NCBI GenBank assembly: GCA_022009815.1 | Contig: CP091725.1 | Span: forward strand, 2,170,001-2,234,000 | Source of the DNA: Bacteroidales bacterium | GTDB lineage: Bacteria; Bacteroidota; Bacteroidia; Bacteroidales; Muribaculaceae | Direction of reading: 5' to 3' | Length of the DNA: 64,000 nucleotides | Part shown: positions 25,036 through 34,571 of the stretch, piece by piece | Position numbering within the stretch: position 1 is the first letter of the stretch | Layout: each line of letters starts with the position of its first letter | Notes under the pieces: model-generated | What the model was told of the DNA's origin: nothing | Database searches by the model: none | The model's input: the letters and a program-made list of their open reading frames with translations, nothing else | Translations under genes and position numbers: made by a program

Positions 25036-25889
25036 TTGGAGAAGGAAAAAAATCAACTAAAAAATGGTGGATAATCGCAGCTTGTGTAGCGGTGGCGGCT
25101 GTGGTGGGTATTGTGTGTGCCAAGTTTTTGAGCATAGGTGAGGATATGGAGCAGAAAACGGAGTCTGCACCGCAGTTGGTTGCTGTTGAAGGCTCCCAGA
25201 CATTCACGGACAACGGTGTCAAGTTCACGATGCTGCCTGTTGAGGGCGGCACATTCACGATGGGTGCGACCTCTGAGCAGGGCAGCGATGCTGAGGACGA
25301 TGAAAAGCCGGCACATCAGGTAACGCTCAGCGACTACTACATTGGGCAGACCGAAGTGACGCAGGCGTTGTGGGAAGCCGTGATGGGCAGCAACCCATCC
25401 GGTCACAAAGGAGACAATCTTCCTGTTGAACTGGTGTCGTGGGACGACTGCCAAGAGTTTATTCAAAAGTTGAACCAATTGACGGGAAAGCAGTTCCGCC
25501 TACCCACGGAGGCAGAGTGGGAATATGCCGCCCGGGGCGGGCGTAAGAGCCGAGGCTACAAGTATGCCGGAGGCAACGACATCGGCTCGGTGGCGTGGTA
25601 TGATGTCAATAGCGGAACCGGGACGCATCCTGTAGTCGCGAAGCAGGCCAACGAGCTTGGCATCTACGACATGAGCGGCAACGTCTGGGAGTGGTGTAGC
25701 GACTGGTATGGGGACTATCAGTCGTCCTCGCAGAGCGACCCCCAGGGACCGTCATCTGGTTCCTTCCGTGTGTACCGTGGTGGCAGCTGCTATGACATTG
25801 CGGGGTACTGTCGTGTGTCTGACCGTTGCATCCGCACTCCGGTCGACCGCTTCAACGGCCTCGGGCTCCGCCTTTCGTGCAAAAAATAG
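25032..25889 (+). CDS. Membrane-anchored formylglycine-enzyme-like (SUMF1) protein
   Basis: 285 residues from a GTG. A membrane segment lies at about 11-30, then the SUMF1/FGE fold from about 65: GGTFTMGATSEQG, YYIGQTEVTQALW, PVELVSWDDC, FRLPTEAEWEYAARGG, GIYDMSGNVWEWCSDW and a C-terminal YRGGSCYD...LGLRLS. Bacterial relatives are often kinase-linked ligand-binding modules, not true formylglycine-generating enzymes. It is probably the C-terminal half of the preceding kinase, since one extra base near 25031 would join them. Confidence 0.75.
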   Translation: MIGEGKKSTKKWWIIAACVAVAAVVGIVCAKFLSIGEDMEQKTESAPQLVAVEGSQTFTDNGVKFTMLPVEGGTFTMGATSEQGSDAEDDEKPAHQVTLSDYYIGQTEVTQALWEAVMGSNPSGHKGDNLPVELVSWDDCQEFIQKLNQLTGKQFRLPTEAEWEYAARGGRKSRGYKYAGGNDIGSVAWYDVNSGTGTHPVVAKQANELGIYDMSGNVWEWCSDWYGDYQSSSQSDPQGPSSGSFRVYRGGSCYDIAGYCRVSDRCIRTPVDRFNGLGLRLSCKK

Positions 25890-25961
25890 AAAGAGAAGAT
25901 AAAGAAAGAAAAAAATAAAACTCGGCATCGCCCAATGAGGGAGGAGGGACGACGACCGCAA

Positions 25962-26152
25962 AGGACGATGCCGCAGGCGTTGTTGTGCTTGAGGATGGCA
26001 ACGCGGAAGTCGCTGTCGCTCTCGACGTCGAAATAGTTGAAGATGGCGCTGTCGTATGCGCTCGACACGCCGACGGCCTCCTTCGCGAAGAAGCGGCGGT
26101 CGGCGAGCGTGGTCACTGCGTCGCCGTTCTGCTTCAGAATCTCGCAGAGCGG
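25962..26152 (-). pseudogene. Partial duplicate of purH with internal deletion
   Basis: 25962-26000 matches purH at about 23036-23073 and 26001-26152 matches 23251-23402 at roughly 95 percent identity. The 177 bp between are absent. At the join, the seven bases ATGGCAA occur at both ends of the missing segment in the intact gene (23067-23073 and 23244-23250), a microhomology deletion. The reading frame is kept across the join, giving RVAILKHNNACGI, but both ends run into unrelated sequence. Not functional. It accounts for most of the 375-base gap between the FGE-like and AbiEi genes. Confidence 0.85.
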
Positions 26153-26237
26153 GGAATTGTCTGTTTTTTATCATAAAATCCCCAGTGCTTTGTATATAAA
26201 ATCCGTACGAAACAACAGCAGTTATAAATATTTGTAG

Positions 26238-26245
26238 TATCTTTG
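26238..26245 (+). promoter_or_regulatory. -7 element for the AbiE pair
   Basis: TATCTTTG, 20 bases before the AbiEi ATG at 26265. Confidence 0.55.
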
Positions 26246-26264
26246 TACGGAAATCAAAGGAAAT

Positions 26265-26818
26265 ATGGAGAATTCATACATAAAGGCAAGTGATGTCAAA
26301 AAAAACGGGCGTACGGCTTACTACAAAATGTTGGAGCGTGTTCGTATGGGGGAGCTCGTAAAGGTGCGCCGGGGAGTTTATGCTACTGTCGACCAACTGT
26401 CTGCCGGTATGGTTGACGTAGGCGCTGTTGTGCCGAATGGAATCCTGTGCCTTTGGTCGGCTTGGAGCATTCATAAACTCACCACCTCTTTGCCGCAGGC
26501 TTTTCATGTTGCGGTAGAAGGGGGCGTAAGATTAATTTGCCCGAATTTCCGCAGATGCAGATTCATTATTGCTCCGAGTCGGTTTTTGCGGTTGGTGTTG
26601 CCGATATGGTGGTTGAAGGTTTCCGGGTTAGTGTCTACGATGTGGAGCGCAGTGTGTGTGACGCTGTTAAATTCCGCAACAAAATAGGAATTGATGTGTG
26701 TGCCGAAATCTTGAATAATTATCTTGAACGTCAGGACAGGAACATAGGGAAACTAATGGATTATGCGCGCAGATTGCGTGTGGGTGGAATCCTTGAATAT
26801 TTGCAGGTTAAATTATGA
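26265..26818 (+). CDS. abiEi: AbiEi-type antitoxin (type IV TA), frameshifted
   Basis: Two frames make one 184-residue antitoxin: a winged-helix N-terminus (SYIKASDVKKNGRTAYYKML, VKVRRGVYAT), then LPEFPQMQIHY and VYDVERSVCDAVKFRNKIG, the standard AbiEi C-terminal helix. The break is at the G run 26520-26524; one added G restores the frame. AbiEi neutralises the toxin and represses its operon by binding inverted repeats. It overlaps the toxin start by four bases. If the break is real, toxin would lack a full antitoxin, which argues for sequence error. Confidence 0.78.
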
Positions 26819-27693
26819 GTGGCTACGAAAATAAAAATTCCGGGAAATCTATTCGTGCAAAATTGCTGAATGTGGCAAAAAAGGAAAATGTGTTTTATCA
26901 AACAATCTTGACGCGATATTTTCAAGAACGTTTGCTATATCGATTGTCAAAGACGCGTTTCCGGGGCAATTTCTATCTGAAGGGCGGAGCGTTGATGTAT
27001 GCTTATGAGCGCTTTGCCGCACGTCCTACTTTGGACATAGATTTACTTGGGTGTAACATTAGCAATGATTGTGTTGCAATGGTTTCAATATTCAGGGAAA
27101 TTTGTTCGGCTGAATGCAGTGACGATGCTGTGGCGTTTGATGTGGAGCGGATTTCTGCGCAGAATATCGCAGAGTTTAGGGATTATCATGGCGTGCGATT
27201 GAGCATACCGGTAAGAATGGACTCTATTTCGCAAGTGCTGACAATGGATGTGGGGTTTGGCGATGTGGTGACACCGGCGCCTATAGTCTTGGATTATCCA
27301 ACGTTGTTGGAGCAATTGCCAAGCGTAAGCATACTGTCGTATTCAATTGAGTCAGTCATAGCGGAAAAGATGCATGCGGTTATTGATTTGGCTGACCAGA
27401 ACAGCCGGATGAAAGATTATTACGACTTGTATAGGATTCTTAAAGATGGCAAATTTGATTCATCTGTTTTGCAAGAGGCAATCATAAAAACGTTTCAGAA
27501 CAGGCATACGGCTTATGATGCAGATGCAATGTTCTTTCGTGATGATTTTGCCCAAAGCGGAAATATGGAAATGAGATGGGCTGCTTTTATGCGTAAAATC
27601 ACAAAGACTGAAGAAGAGCCGTTTGCCGATGTCGCCGCGTTTATTCGCAATGCGCTCCGCCCGTATTGGGAAAATTTTGGCTCGCGCGGTTAG
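26815..27693 (+). CDS. abiEii: AbiEii-type nucleotidyltransferase toxin
   Basis: 292 residues. DNA-polymerase-beta-like nucleotidyltransferase motifs: LKGGALMYAYER (GG...), RPTLDIDLLG (DxD), VIAEKMHAV and the helix KDYYDLYRI. AbiEii toxins transfer nucleotides to targets such as tRNA acceptor ends and give phage abortive infection. Base composition is lower in GC than the flanks, supporting acquisition. Confidence 0.85.
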   Translation: MSGYENKNSGKSIRAKLLNVAKKENVFYQTILTRYFQERLLYRLSKTRFRGNFYLKGGALMYAYERFAARPTLDIDLLGCNISNDCVAMVSIFREICSAECSDDAVAFDVERISAQNIAEFRDYHGVRLSIPVRMDSISQVLTMDVGFGDVVTPAPIVLDYPTLLEQLPSVSILSYSIESVIAEKMHAVIDLADQNSRMKDYYDLYRILKDGKFDSSVLQEAIIKTFQNRHTAYDADAMFFRDDFAQSGNMEMRWAAFMRKITKTEEEPFADVAAFIRNALRPYWENFGSRG

Positions 27694-27760
27694 AAATTAG
27701 CCGTCATGAATCTGCAATTACGGGAAATTTCACTAAATTCGTGGCAAAATAATTGGAAAT

Positions 27761-29759
27761 ATGGATTTGTTTGAATCGGAAATAAACTGGCTGAGGGAGG
27801 AACTCAACAAGCACAACTACAACTACTACGTGCTTAACAAGCCGACTGTCAGCGACAAAGAATATGACGACATGATGCGCCGCCTGCAGGATCTGGAGGC
27901 GGAGCATAAGGAACTTTTCGACCCGCTGTCGCCGTCACAACGCGTGGGAAGCGACCTGACGCCGGGCTTCAGGCAGGTGGCGCACGAGAGGCCGATGCTG
28001 TCGCTCTCAAACACTTACTCAATCGAGGAGGTGGAGGACTTCCTGCGGCGCGCAAAGCAGCAGCTGGGCGGTGGCTCGCTCGAGATTGTCGGGGAGATGA
28101 AGTTTGACGGTACGTCGATTTCAATAACGTATGAGCACGGCCGGCTGGTGCGTGCCGTGACGCGAGGCGACGGCGTGCATGGCGACGACGTGACGGTCAA
28201 TGTGAAGACGATACGGAGCGTGCCGCTGACGCTTGCCGGCGGCGGTTGGCCCGACAAGTTTGAGGTGAGGGGCGAAATTGTGATGCCGTGGAAATCGTTT
28301 GACGCGCTCAACAAGGAGAGAGCTTTCAACGAGGAGCCGCTGCTCGCAAATCCGCGCAACGCTGCCGCGGGTACGCTGAAGACGCTTAACCCGGCGGAGG
28401 TGGCGCGCCGAGGTCTGGACGCTTATTTCTACTTCCTGCTGGGCGACAACTTGCCATACACCACTCACTATGAGTCGCTTCAGGCTTTGAGAAAGTGGGG
28501 ATTCAAGGTGTCGGACGCTACGGAACTGCTGCGCGACGTCACCGAGGCGAAACGGTTTATCGACCATTGGGCGGAGGCGCGCAAGCAGCTCGAGGTGGCT
28601 ACCGACGGGCTGGTGTTCAAGGTCAACAACCTTCAGCAGCAGCGTTTGCTCGGAAGCACGGCGAAGTCGCCACGGTGGGCTATCGCCTATAAATTCCAGG
28701 CGGAGAGGGAGCTGACTCGCCTGAAATCGGTGTCGTTCGAAACCGGACGCCTCGGCACGATAACGCCTGTCGCCAACCTTGAGCCGGTGCTGCTCTCGGG
28801 CACAATCGTGAAGCGCGCCTCGCTCCACAACGAGGACATCATACGCCAGCTCGACATCCACGACGGCGACTACGTATATGTGGAGAAGGGCGGCGAAATC
28901 ATACCGAAAATCGTGGGGGTCGAACTCTCGCGACGCCAACCCGGAAGCCTGCCGCTGCAGTTCGTGAAGAATTGCCCGGTCTGCGGCACGCCGCTGGTGC
29001 GCAACGAGGGCGAGGCGGCATGGGTGTGTCCGAACCGCGACGGATGCCGTCCACAGATCACGGGGCGCATAGAGCATTTCGTGGGACGGCGGATGATGAA
29101 CATCGACGGAATCGGAGAGGAGACTGCCGAACAGCTGTTTGCGGTGGGACTGGTGAAGAATGTGGCCGACATCTACGACCTTACCGACGACAAACTGACA
29201 ATCGTGGGGCGTTGCGGCGAGCTCACGGCGCGGCGCATACTCCGCGGCATCGAGGCGTCGAAGCAAGTGCCGTTCGAACGGGTGGTGTTTGCGCTCTCGA
29301 TTCCGAATGTGGGCGAGACAATGGCTAAGAAACTGGCGTTCGCTTTCGGCTCTATCGATGCGCTGATGCTCGCCACGGTCGACGACCTTGTGGCTATCGA
29401 CGACGTGGGGCAGGTGATTGCCGAGAGCGTGGTGGCTTTCTTCAAGAACCCGCAGAATGCCGCAATCGTGGAGCGTCTGCGCACAGCGGGGCTGCAGATG
29501 GGCGTGGCGAAGGAGGCGATGGAGAAAACCGACAAGCTCGCCGGAAAGACAATCGTGATAAGCGGCGTGTTCGAGCATCACTCGCGCGACGAGTACAAGG
29601 CGATGATTGAGCGCAACGGGGGCAAACTCCGGCTCGATTTCAAAGAAGACCGACTTTGTGTTTGCCGGCGCGAATATGGGTCCGGCGAAGCTGGAGAAAG
29701 CGCGCTCGCTCGGCATTCCGATTATCGGCGAGGATGAATTTTTAAAGATGATAGAATAA
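27761..29759 (+). CDS. ligA: NAD-dependent DNA ligase, frameshifted near the C-terminus
   Basis: 666 residues after correction. Adenylation domain with KFDGTSIS (the active lysine KxDG at about 109-112), the OB fold, the four-cysteine zinc finger (CPVC...CPNRDGC), helix-hairpin-helix repeats and a C-terminal BRCT domain. The frame breaks at AAA 29624-29626 inside GGK-NSGSIS; two A residues restore it, and the continuing frame ends ...DEFLKMIE at 29759. LigA is essential for replication, so this break is almost certainly an error in the sequence. Confidence 0.93.
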
Positions 29760-29763
29760 GGAT

Positions 29764-30643
29764 ATGATGCTTGGCGATACAAACAATCGTTTCTCTGCCT
29801 CGAGGGCTGTCGTGGTGCTCGCTTCTGGTCTGCTGGTCGGACTGTTTCTGGTGGCATTGCTGTCGCAGATGCTCGCTCGCATCGACGCGCTCGACGCGCT
29901 GACGCAGATGCGGCTTGCCACAACGTTGCAGAATCTGATTATGTTCATGCTCCCCGCCGTGGCGGTGGGCACTCTCTGCGGTGGCGGAACCCCGCTGCGC
30001 TTCCTGCGGCTCGACAAGGCGCCGTCGGCAATGGCGGTGGCAGGCATTGTGCTGATTTCGTTGGCGATGACGCCGGCGATGAACTGGCTTGTGGCGTGGA
30101 ACGCGTCGCTGTCGCTGCCCGAGGCGATGAAGCCGGTGGAGCAATGGATGCGCGCGCAGGAGAACGCCGCGCAGGAGGCCACCGACATGCTGCTCAGCGG
30201 CTCGTCGGTGTGGGATTTGATTGCTTCGGTGGTGTGCGTCGGACTGCTGACCGGACTTGGCGAGGAGATGTTTCCGAGGCGCGCTGCAGCGCATCTGCTG
30301 CGACGGCATGCGGCGCCGACACTTGGCGGTGTGGACTGCCGCTTTCGTGTTCAGCACGCTCCACTTCCAGTTTTTCGGCTTTGTGCCACGTCTTGTGCTG
30401 GGTGCTTTCTTCGGCTACGCCTATCTGTGGAGCGGTTCGCTGTGGGTGCCTGTCATAGGCCATGCGCTCAACAATTCCGCTGTCGTGGCGTTTATGTGGA
30501 TGGGCAACAACTCAATCGACGCAGCCGCAATGGGCGAGGCTGGAAGCCAGTCGGCAGTTGTGGCTATTGTCAGTGCGGCGGTCACCGTGGTGATGATGGT
30601 TGCTTACAAAAAAATATTGGCGAATGGAAAAAAGACGCATTGA
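29764..30643 (+). CDS. CPBP-family intramembrane metalloprotease, frameshifted
   Basis: 293 residues after correction with about seven hydrophobic helices. The CPBP/Abi motifs are EEMFFRG (first motif, EExxxR), STLHFQFFGFVPR (second motif, with the FxxxH histidine) and HALNN (third, HxxxN). The break is at TTT 30271-30273 inside EEMF-FRG; two T residues restore the frame. Family members process prenylated or membrane proteins, including CAAX-like substrates. Starts four bases after ligA. Confidence 0.83.
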
Positions 30644-31202
30644 GAACCATCCGTTCGAACCGTTTATGCCCGGCAACGCCAAAGTGCTGATGCTCGGCTC
30701 GTTCCCGCCGCCCGAACGGCGGTGGTCGATGCGCTTCTATTACCCAAACCGCACCAACGACATGTGGCGCATAATGGGCATAGTGTTTTTCGGCGACAAG
30801 AACCATTTTGTGCGTCCCGGGGGCTACGACGAGCAGGCGATACGCCGTTTCGCCGCCGAGAGGGGAATTGCGATGTTTGACGCGGCGGTGCGTGTGGTGC
30901 GTCAGAAAGACAACGCTTCCGACAAATTCCTTGAAGTGGTGGAGCCAATCGACCTTGACGGGTTTCTCGACCGTCTGCCTGACTGCCGCACGGTGGTGAC
31001 GGCTGGCGAGAAGTCGTCGGCGATAATAGCCGCAATCAACGGCACGGCGGTGCCGAAGACGGGCGAATATGTTGAATTCACACATCGTGGCAACCTCTGC
31101 CGGCACTACAGCATGGTGTCGTCGTCGCGCGCTTATCCGCTCGCCGTGGAGAAAAAAGCGGAGAAATATGCCGAAATGTTCCGCGAGATAGGAGTTGAAT
31201 GA
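30624..31202 (+). CDS. Uracil-DNA-glycosylase-superfamily protein
   Basis: 192 residues from MEKRRIENHPFEP. VLMLGSFPPPERRW is the glycosylase loop of the hypoxanthine/uracil-type family. The YYPNRTNDMWR segment and C-terminal VSSSRAYPLAVEKKAEKY complete the fold. Expected role: excision of a deaminated base (uracil or hypoxanthine). The start overlaps the protease gene by 20 bases. Confidence 0.78.
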   Translation: MEKRRIENHPFEPFMPGNAKVLMLGSFPPPERRWSMRFYYPNRTNDMWRIMGIVFFGDKNHFVRPGGYDEQAIRRFAAERGIAMFDAAVRVVRQKDNASDKFLEVVEPIDLDGFLDRLPDCRTVVTAGEKSSAIIAAINGTAVPKTGEYVEFTHRGNLCRHYSMVSSSRAYPLAVEKKAEKYAEMFREIGVE

Positions 31203-31213
31203 AATTAGAGTAT

Positions 31214-31221
31214 TAATTTTG
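31214..31221 (+). promoter_or_regulatory. -7 element for dedA-like and rpe
   Basis: TAATTTTG, 29 bases before the DedA-like ATG. Confidence 0.5.
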
Positions 31222-31249
31222 CGGAATAATTAACAGAAAATATTGATTT

Positions 31250-31894
31250 ATGGTTGTAGAAATATACAATTGGTTTGTAGCGATGATAAGCGACCCGTTT
31301 ACGGCTTATCTGCTCATTGTGGCGCTTATGGCGGTTGAAAGCTCGTTTATCCCTTTTCCTTCTGAAATCGTTGTGCCTCCGGCTGCCTACTTCGCCGTGG
31401 CGCAAGGGCATATAAACATCTACGTGGTTGTGGCATTGGCAACGATGGGCGCGCTCATCGGCGCGTTGGTCAACTACTATCTGGCGGTGTGGCTCGGAAG
31501 GCCAATCGTCTACCGGTTCGCAAACAGCCGTTTCGGCCACATCTGCCTGATCGACGAGGCTAAAGTGGCGAATGCCGAAGCCTATTTCGACAAGCACGGG
31601 GCGGTGTCGACGTTCGTTGGACGACTGATTCCTGCTGTGCGCCAGCTCATCTCGATTCCTGCCGGTTTGGCGGGGATGAACATCGGAAAATTCGTTGTGT
31701 TCACAGCCCTCGGAGCGGGGGCGTGGAACGCGGTGCTTGCAGCTCTCGGCGCATGGCTCTCTACGTTTGTTGCGCCTGCCGACCTGCTGACGCAGATTGA
31801 GCACTACAATTCCTACCTCTCATACGGCGGCTATGCGCTGCTTGCGGTAATCGTTGTGTTTATTGCCTATAACTTGCTGAAAAAGAAAAAATAG
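31250..31894 (+). CDS. DedA-family membrane protein
   Basis: 214 residues, SNARE-associated/DedA family. Family signatures: ESSFIPFPSEIVVPPAAY near the N-terminus and FVGRLIPAVRQLISIPAG with the conserved arginines, followed by two helices. DedA proteins include lipid flippases such as undecaprenyl-phosphate and phosphatidylethanolamine transporters; the substrate here is not determined. Cotranscribed with rpe. Confidence 0.87.
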   Translation: MVVEIYNWFVAMISDPFTAYLLIVALMAVESSFIPFPSEIVVPPAAYFAVAQGHINIYVVVALATMGALIGALVNYYLAVWLGRPIVYRFANSRFGHICLIDEAKVANAEAYFDKHGAVSTFVGRLIPAVRQLISIPAGLAGMNIGKFVVFTALGAGAWNAVLAALGAWLSTFVAPADLLTQIEHYNSYLSYGGYALLAVIVVFIAYNLLKKKK

Positions 31895-31902
31895 AAACAG
31901 AT

Positions 31903-32547
31903 ATGATAGTATCACCATCACTGCTCTCTGCCGACTTCTGCAACTTGCAGAAAGACGTGGAGATGATCAACCGAAGTGAGGCGGAATTGCTCCACCTCGA
32001 CATTATGGACGGCGTTTTCGTGCCCAACATCTCTTTCGGATTCCCTGTGTTGAAAAACCTCAAAAAAATCTGCGACAAGCCGCTCGACGTGCATCTGATG
32101 ATTGTGGAGCCGCAGAAGTTTATCAAGGAAGTGAAGGACCTCGGCGCAACCTATATGAACGTGCATCTCGAGGCTTGCACGCATCTGTCGCGCGTGGTGC
32201 AGCAGATAAAGGAGGCTGGAATGAAAGCCGGTGTGACCATCAATCCTGCCACTCCGGTGTCGATGCTCGCCGACATTATCGCCGACATCGACCTGGCTCT
32301 GATTATGTCGGTTAACCCTGGCTTCGGCGGCCAGAAATTCATCCAGAACTCGGTGAAGAAAGTGCACGAGCTGCGCGACCTGATTTCGCTGCGCGGCTCA
32401 AAGGCGCTGATTGAGGTCGACGGTGGGGTCAACGAGGAAACCGGACGGCTGCTGAAAGACGCCGGCGCCGACATCCTCGTGGCGGGCAACTACGTCTTCG
32501 GCGCGGAAAATCCGCTCGAGCGAATATCAACGCTGAAAAACCTGTAG
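31903..32547 (+). CDS. rpe: Ribulose-phosphate 3-epimerase
   Basis: 214 residues. Interconverts ribulose 5-phosphate and xylulose 5-phosphate. Motifs: SPSLLSADF, HLDIMDGVFVPN with the metal ligands, DVHLMI, SVNPGFGGQKF and EVDGGVN. Confidence 0.95.
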   Translation: MIVSPSLLSADFCNLQKDVEMINRSEAELLHLDIMDGVFVPNISFGFPVLKNLKKICDKPLDVHLMIVEPQKFIKEVKDLGATYMNVHLEACTHLSRVVQQIKEAGMKAGVTINPATPVSMLADIIADIDLALIMSVNPGFGGQKFIQNSVKKVHELRDLISLRGSKALIEVDGGVNEETGRLLKDAGADILVAGNYVFGAENPLERISTLKNL

Positions 32548-32575
32548 GAAAACGCGGCGGTAATGCCGGCATCAT

Positions 32576-32619
32576 AAAAAAAAACGGGCGGCGCTGTAAA
32601 ACAGATTACGGCGCCGCCC
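32576..32619 (-). terminator. Terminator for adenine deaminase
   Basis: Stem GGGCGGCGC (32586-32594) with GCGCCGCCC (32611-32619). The A run at 32576-32584 becomes a T run on the reverse strand, so it terminates the leftward ade transcript. Confidence 0.8.
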
Positions 32620-32644
32620 CGATGTCTATAGGGTGGTTCCCATG

Positions 32645-34332
32645 CTATTTGCTCTGCAGGGGAGTGAAATCAAAAGCGGTTACGTCAACCAGACCTTTGT
32701 CGGTCAGTTTAAGCTCGGGTATCACAGGAAGAGCCATAAACGACATTGTGATGAACGGCGACCGGAATGTGCAGCCAAGTGCGTGCGATTTGACAATAAG
32801 CGACATGTAATCATTGGCAATATCTTCTCCCGGCTTGTCCGACATCAGTCCGGCAATCGGCAGTGGCATCAAATCCGTATTCTTGCCGTTGACAACTACC
32901 ACACCGCCCTTTGCTTCGATCAGCGCGTTTATCGCGGCTACAATCGATTCGTCTGACGCTCCGATGGCTACAATGTTGTGGCTGTCGTGTGCGATGGTCG
33001 CTCCGATGGCGCCTTTGCCTATGTTGAAGCCTTCGATGAATGCCGTCTGAGGTCTGCCGTTGCCATAGCGGTTGTAGACAACGATTTCTGTATCTTGGGT
33101 GAGGAAAGCTCAGCAACAGGGACTATTTTTGTCTTTGTGAGCAGTTCGCCGTCGAACGCTTCGATTACCTTGACTTTCTCAAACCCGGTCAGGTCGACTG
33201 CGATGTCGGATTCGGTGATTTTTGCTGCTTTGAAATTGTTGGGTGTCGCGGCTGGAGCGCTGATGCCTGTGGCAAGAGCTGCATTGTCGACGCCAAGCGT
33301 GCGGTCGTAAACCTTTCGGCCGTCGATGTAGGTGGCCACAACGTTAAGCGCTTCAAGATTGTCAACGGCGATGAAGTCGGCATTGTCGCCTTTGCGCATC
33401 AGACCGCAGTCAATACCATAATGCTTCACGGGATTCACGCATGCCGCTGTCAGCAGATTCCACACAGGGATGCCTTTCGCCAACCCTTGACGCACCATTC
33501 CGTCGATGTGTCCGGCAATCAGGTCGTCGGGATGCTTGTCGTCAGAGCAGAGCATCACCTTTTCAGGTGCATACGCAATCACTTGTGCAAGCGCGTCGAA
33601 GTTGCGGGCTGAACTGCCTTCCCTGACTATGACCATCATTCCCTTGTCCACTCTCTCGCGCGCCTCCTCGAGGGTGGAGCATTCGTGGTCGGTGGAAATG
33701 CCTGCGGCGATATACTTGTCGAGGTTCGCTCCTGTCAGACCCGGGGCATGCCCGTCGATGGTCTTGTTGTGTTTCCGTGCGGCGGCGAGTTTCGCCATCA
33801 CCTCGGCGTTTTCGTATATGACACCGGGGTAATTCATCATCTCAGCAAGAAAATGAATGTCGGGATTCTGAATCAGACGCTCGGTCGCTACTGCGTCGAT
33901 CACGGCGCCTGCCGTTTCAAGATGCGACGACGGGACGCACGAGGGCAGCCCGAAGTGGAATTTCAGACGGCTTGAGGCTGCATTGTCGATCATGAAGTTG
34001 ATTCCTGTCTCTCCAAGCACGTTGGCGATTTCGTGAGGGTCGGCCACAACGCCAACTGTGCCGTGAGCCACGGCGAGGCGTGCGAAATTCTCTGGGGTGA
34101 GCATTGAACTCTCAATGTGGATGTGTCCGTCGATGAAGCCGGGCAGATAGTACGGCGCGGAAGCGTCGACATCGGAAAGGCGCACAATGTCGGCTATCTT
34201 TCCGTCGGCTATCTTGATTTCTCCGGGGTAGACGGTTTGATGCTCGATGTCGACGATGTGGCCTTGCAATGAAGACTCCACAGCATTGCTTTCATGCGCC
34301 GACAGGCAGCTCGCTGCCATCAGCAGGCACAA
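32645..34332 (-). CDS. ade: Adenine deaminase, frameshifted, apparent signal peptide
   Basis: Adenine deaminase of the amidohydrolase superfamily: LPGFIDGHIHIESSM (HxH metal ligands), VADPHEIANV, GHAPGL, SDDKHPDDL. The frame breaks near 33094-33100 and resumes DTEIVVYNRYGNG through to IPELKLTDKGLVD at 32645, giving 562 residues from the TTG at 34332. Upstream in the same frame lies KRKNNISLILSALCLLMAAS, a textbook signal-peptide profile ending SCLSA. No ATG is in that frame; an ATG at 34397 would connect with one more base near 34366-34373. True start uncertain. Confidence 0.8.
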
Positions 34333-34515
34333 TGCGGAGAGAATGAGAGAGATGTTGTTCTTTCTCTTGGTCCTGAAATGTTTGTAAATTTTCTCATTTG
34401 TTGTGACGTTGTTTTTGTTAGGTCATACGTATTTTTCACAAAACGCGGATTGAATATAATGTGATAAGTTGCAACCACGTGAGTCATTTATAAGCAAATT
34501 TACAAACAGTTGTCG

Positions 34516-34551
34516 ATATTGGCAAAAAAATGGCGCTTTTTTTGCCAATAT
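34516..34551. terminator. Strong terminator downstream of the LytTR regulator
   Basis: A perfect 15-bp stem (ATATTGGCAAAAAAA with its complement) around loop TGGCGC. The A- and T-rich arms allow use in both directions; it directly follows the leftward efflux operon. Confidence 0.88.
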
Positions 34552-34571
34552 GGGTGTTGTTCAGTTGGATT

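Noticed and set aside
25032..25889. A working formylglycine-generating enzyme for sulfatases
   Set aside because: No sulfatase is nearby. The protein has a membrane anchor and follows a kinase, and in related loci such domains are sensor-like. The sulfatase-fold gene at 45.6 kb is of LTA-synthase type and shows no CxPxR motif.
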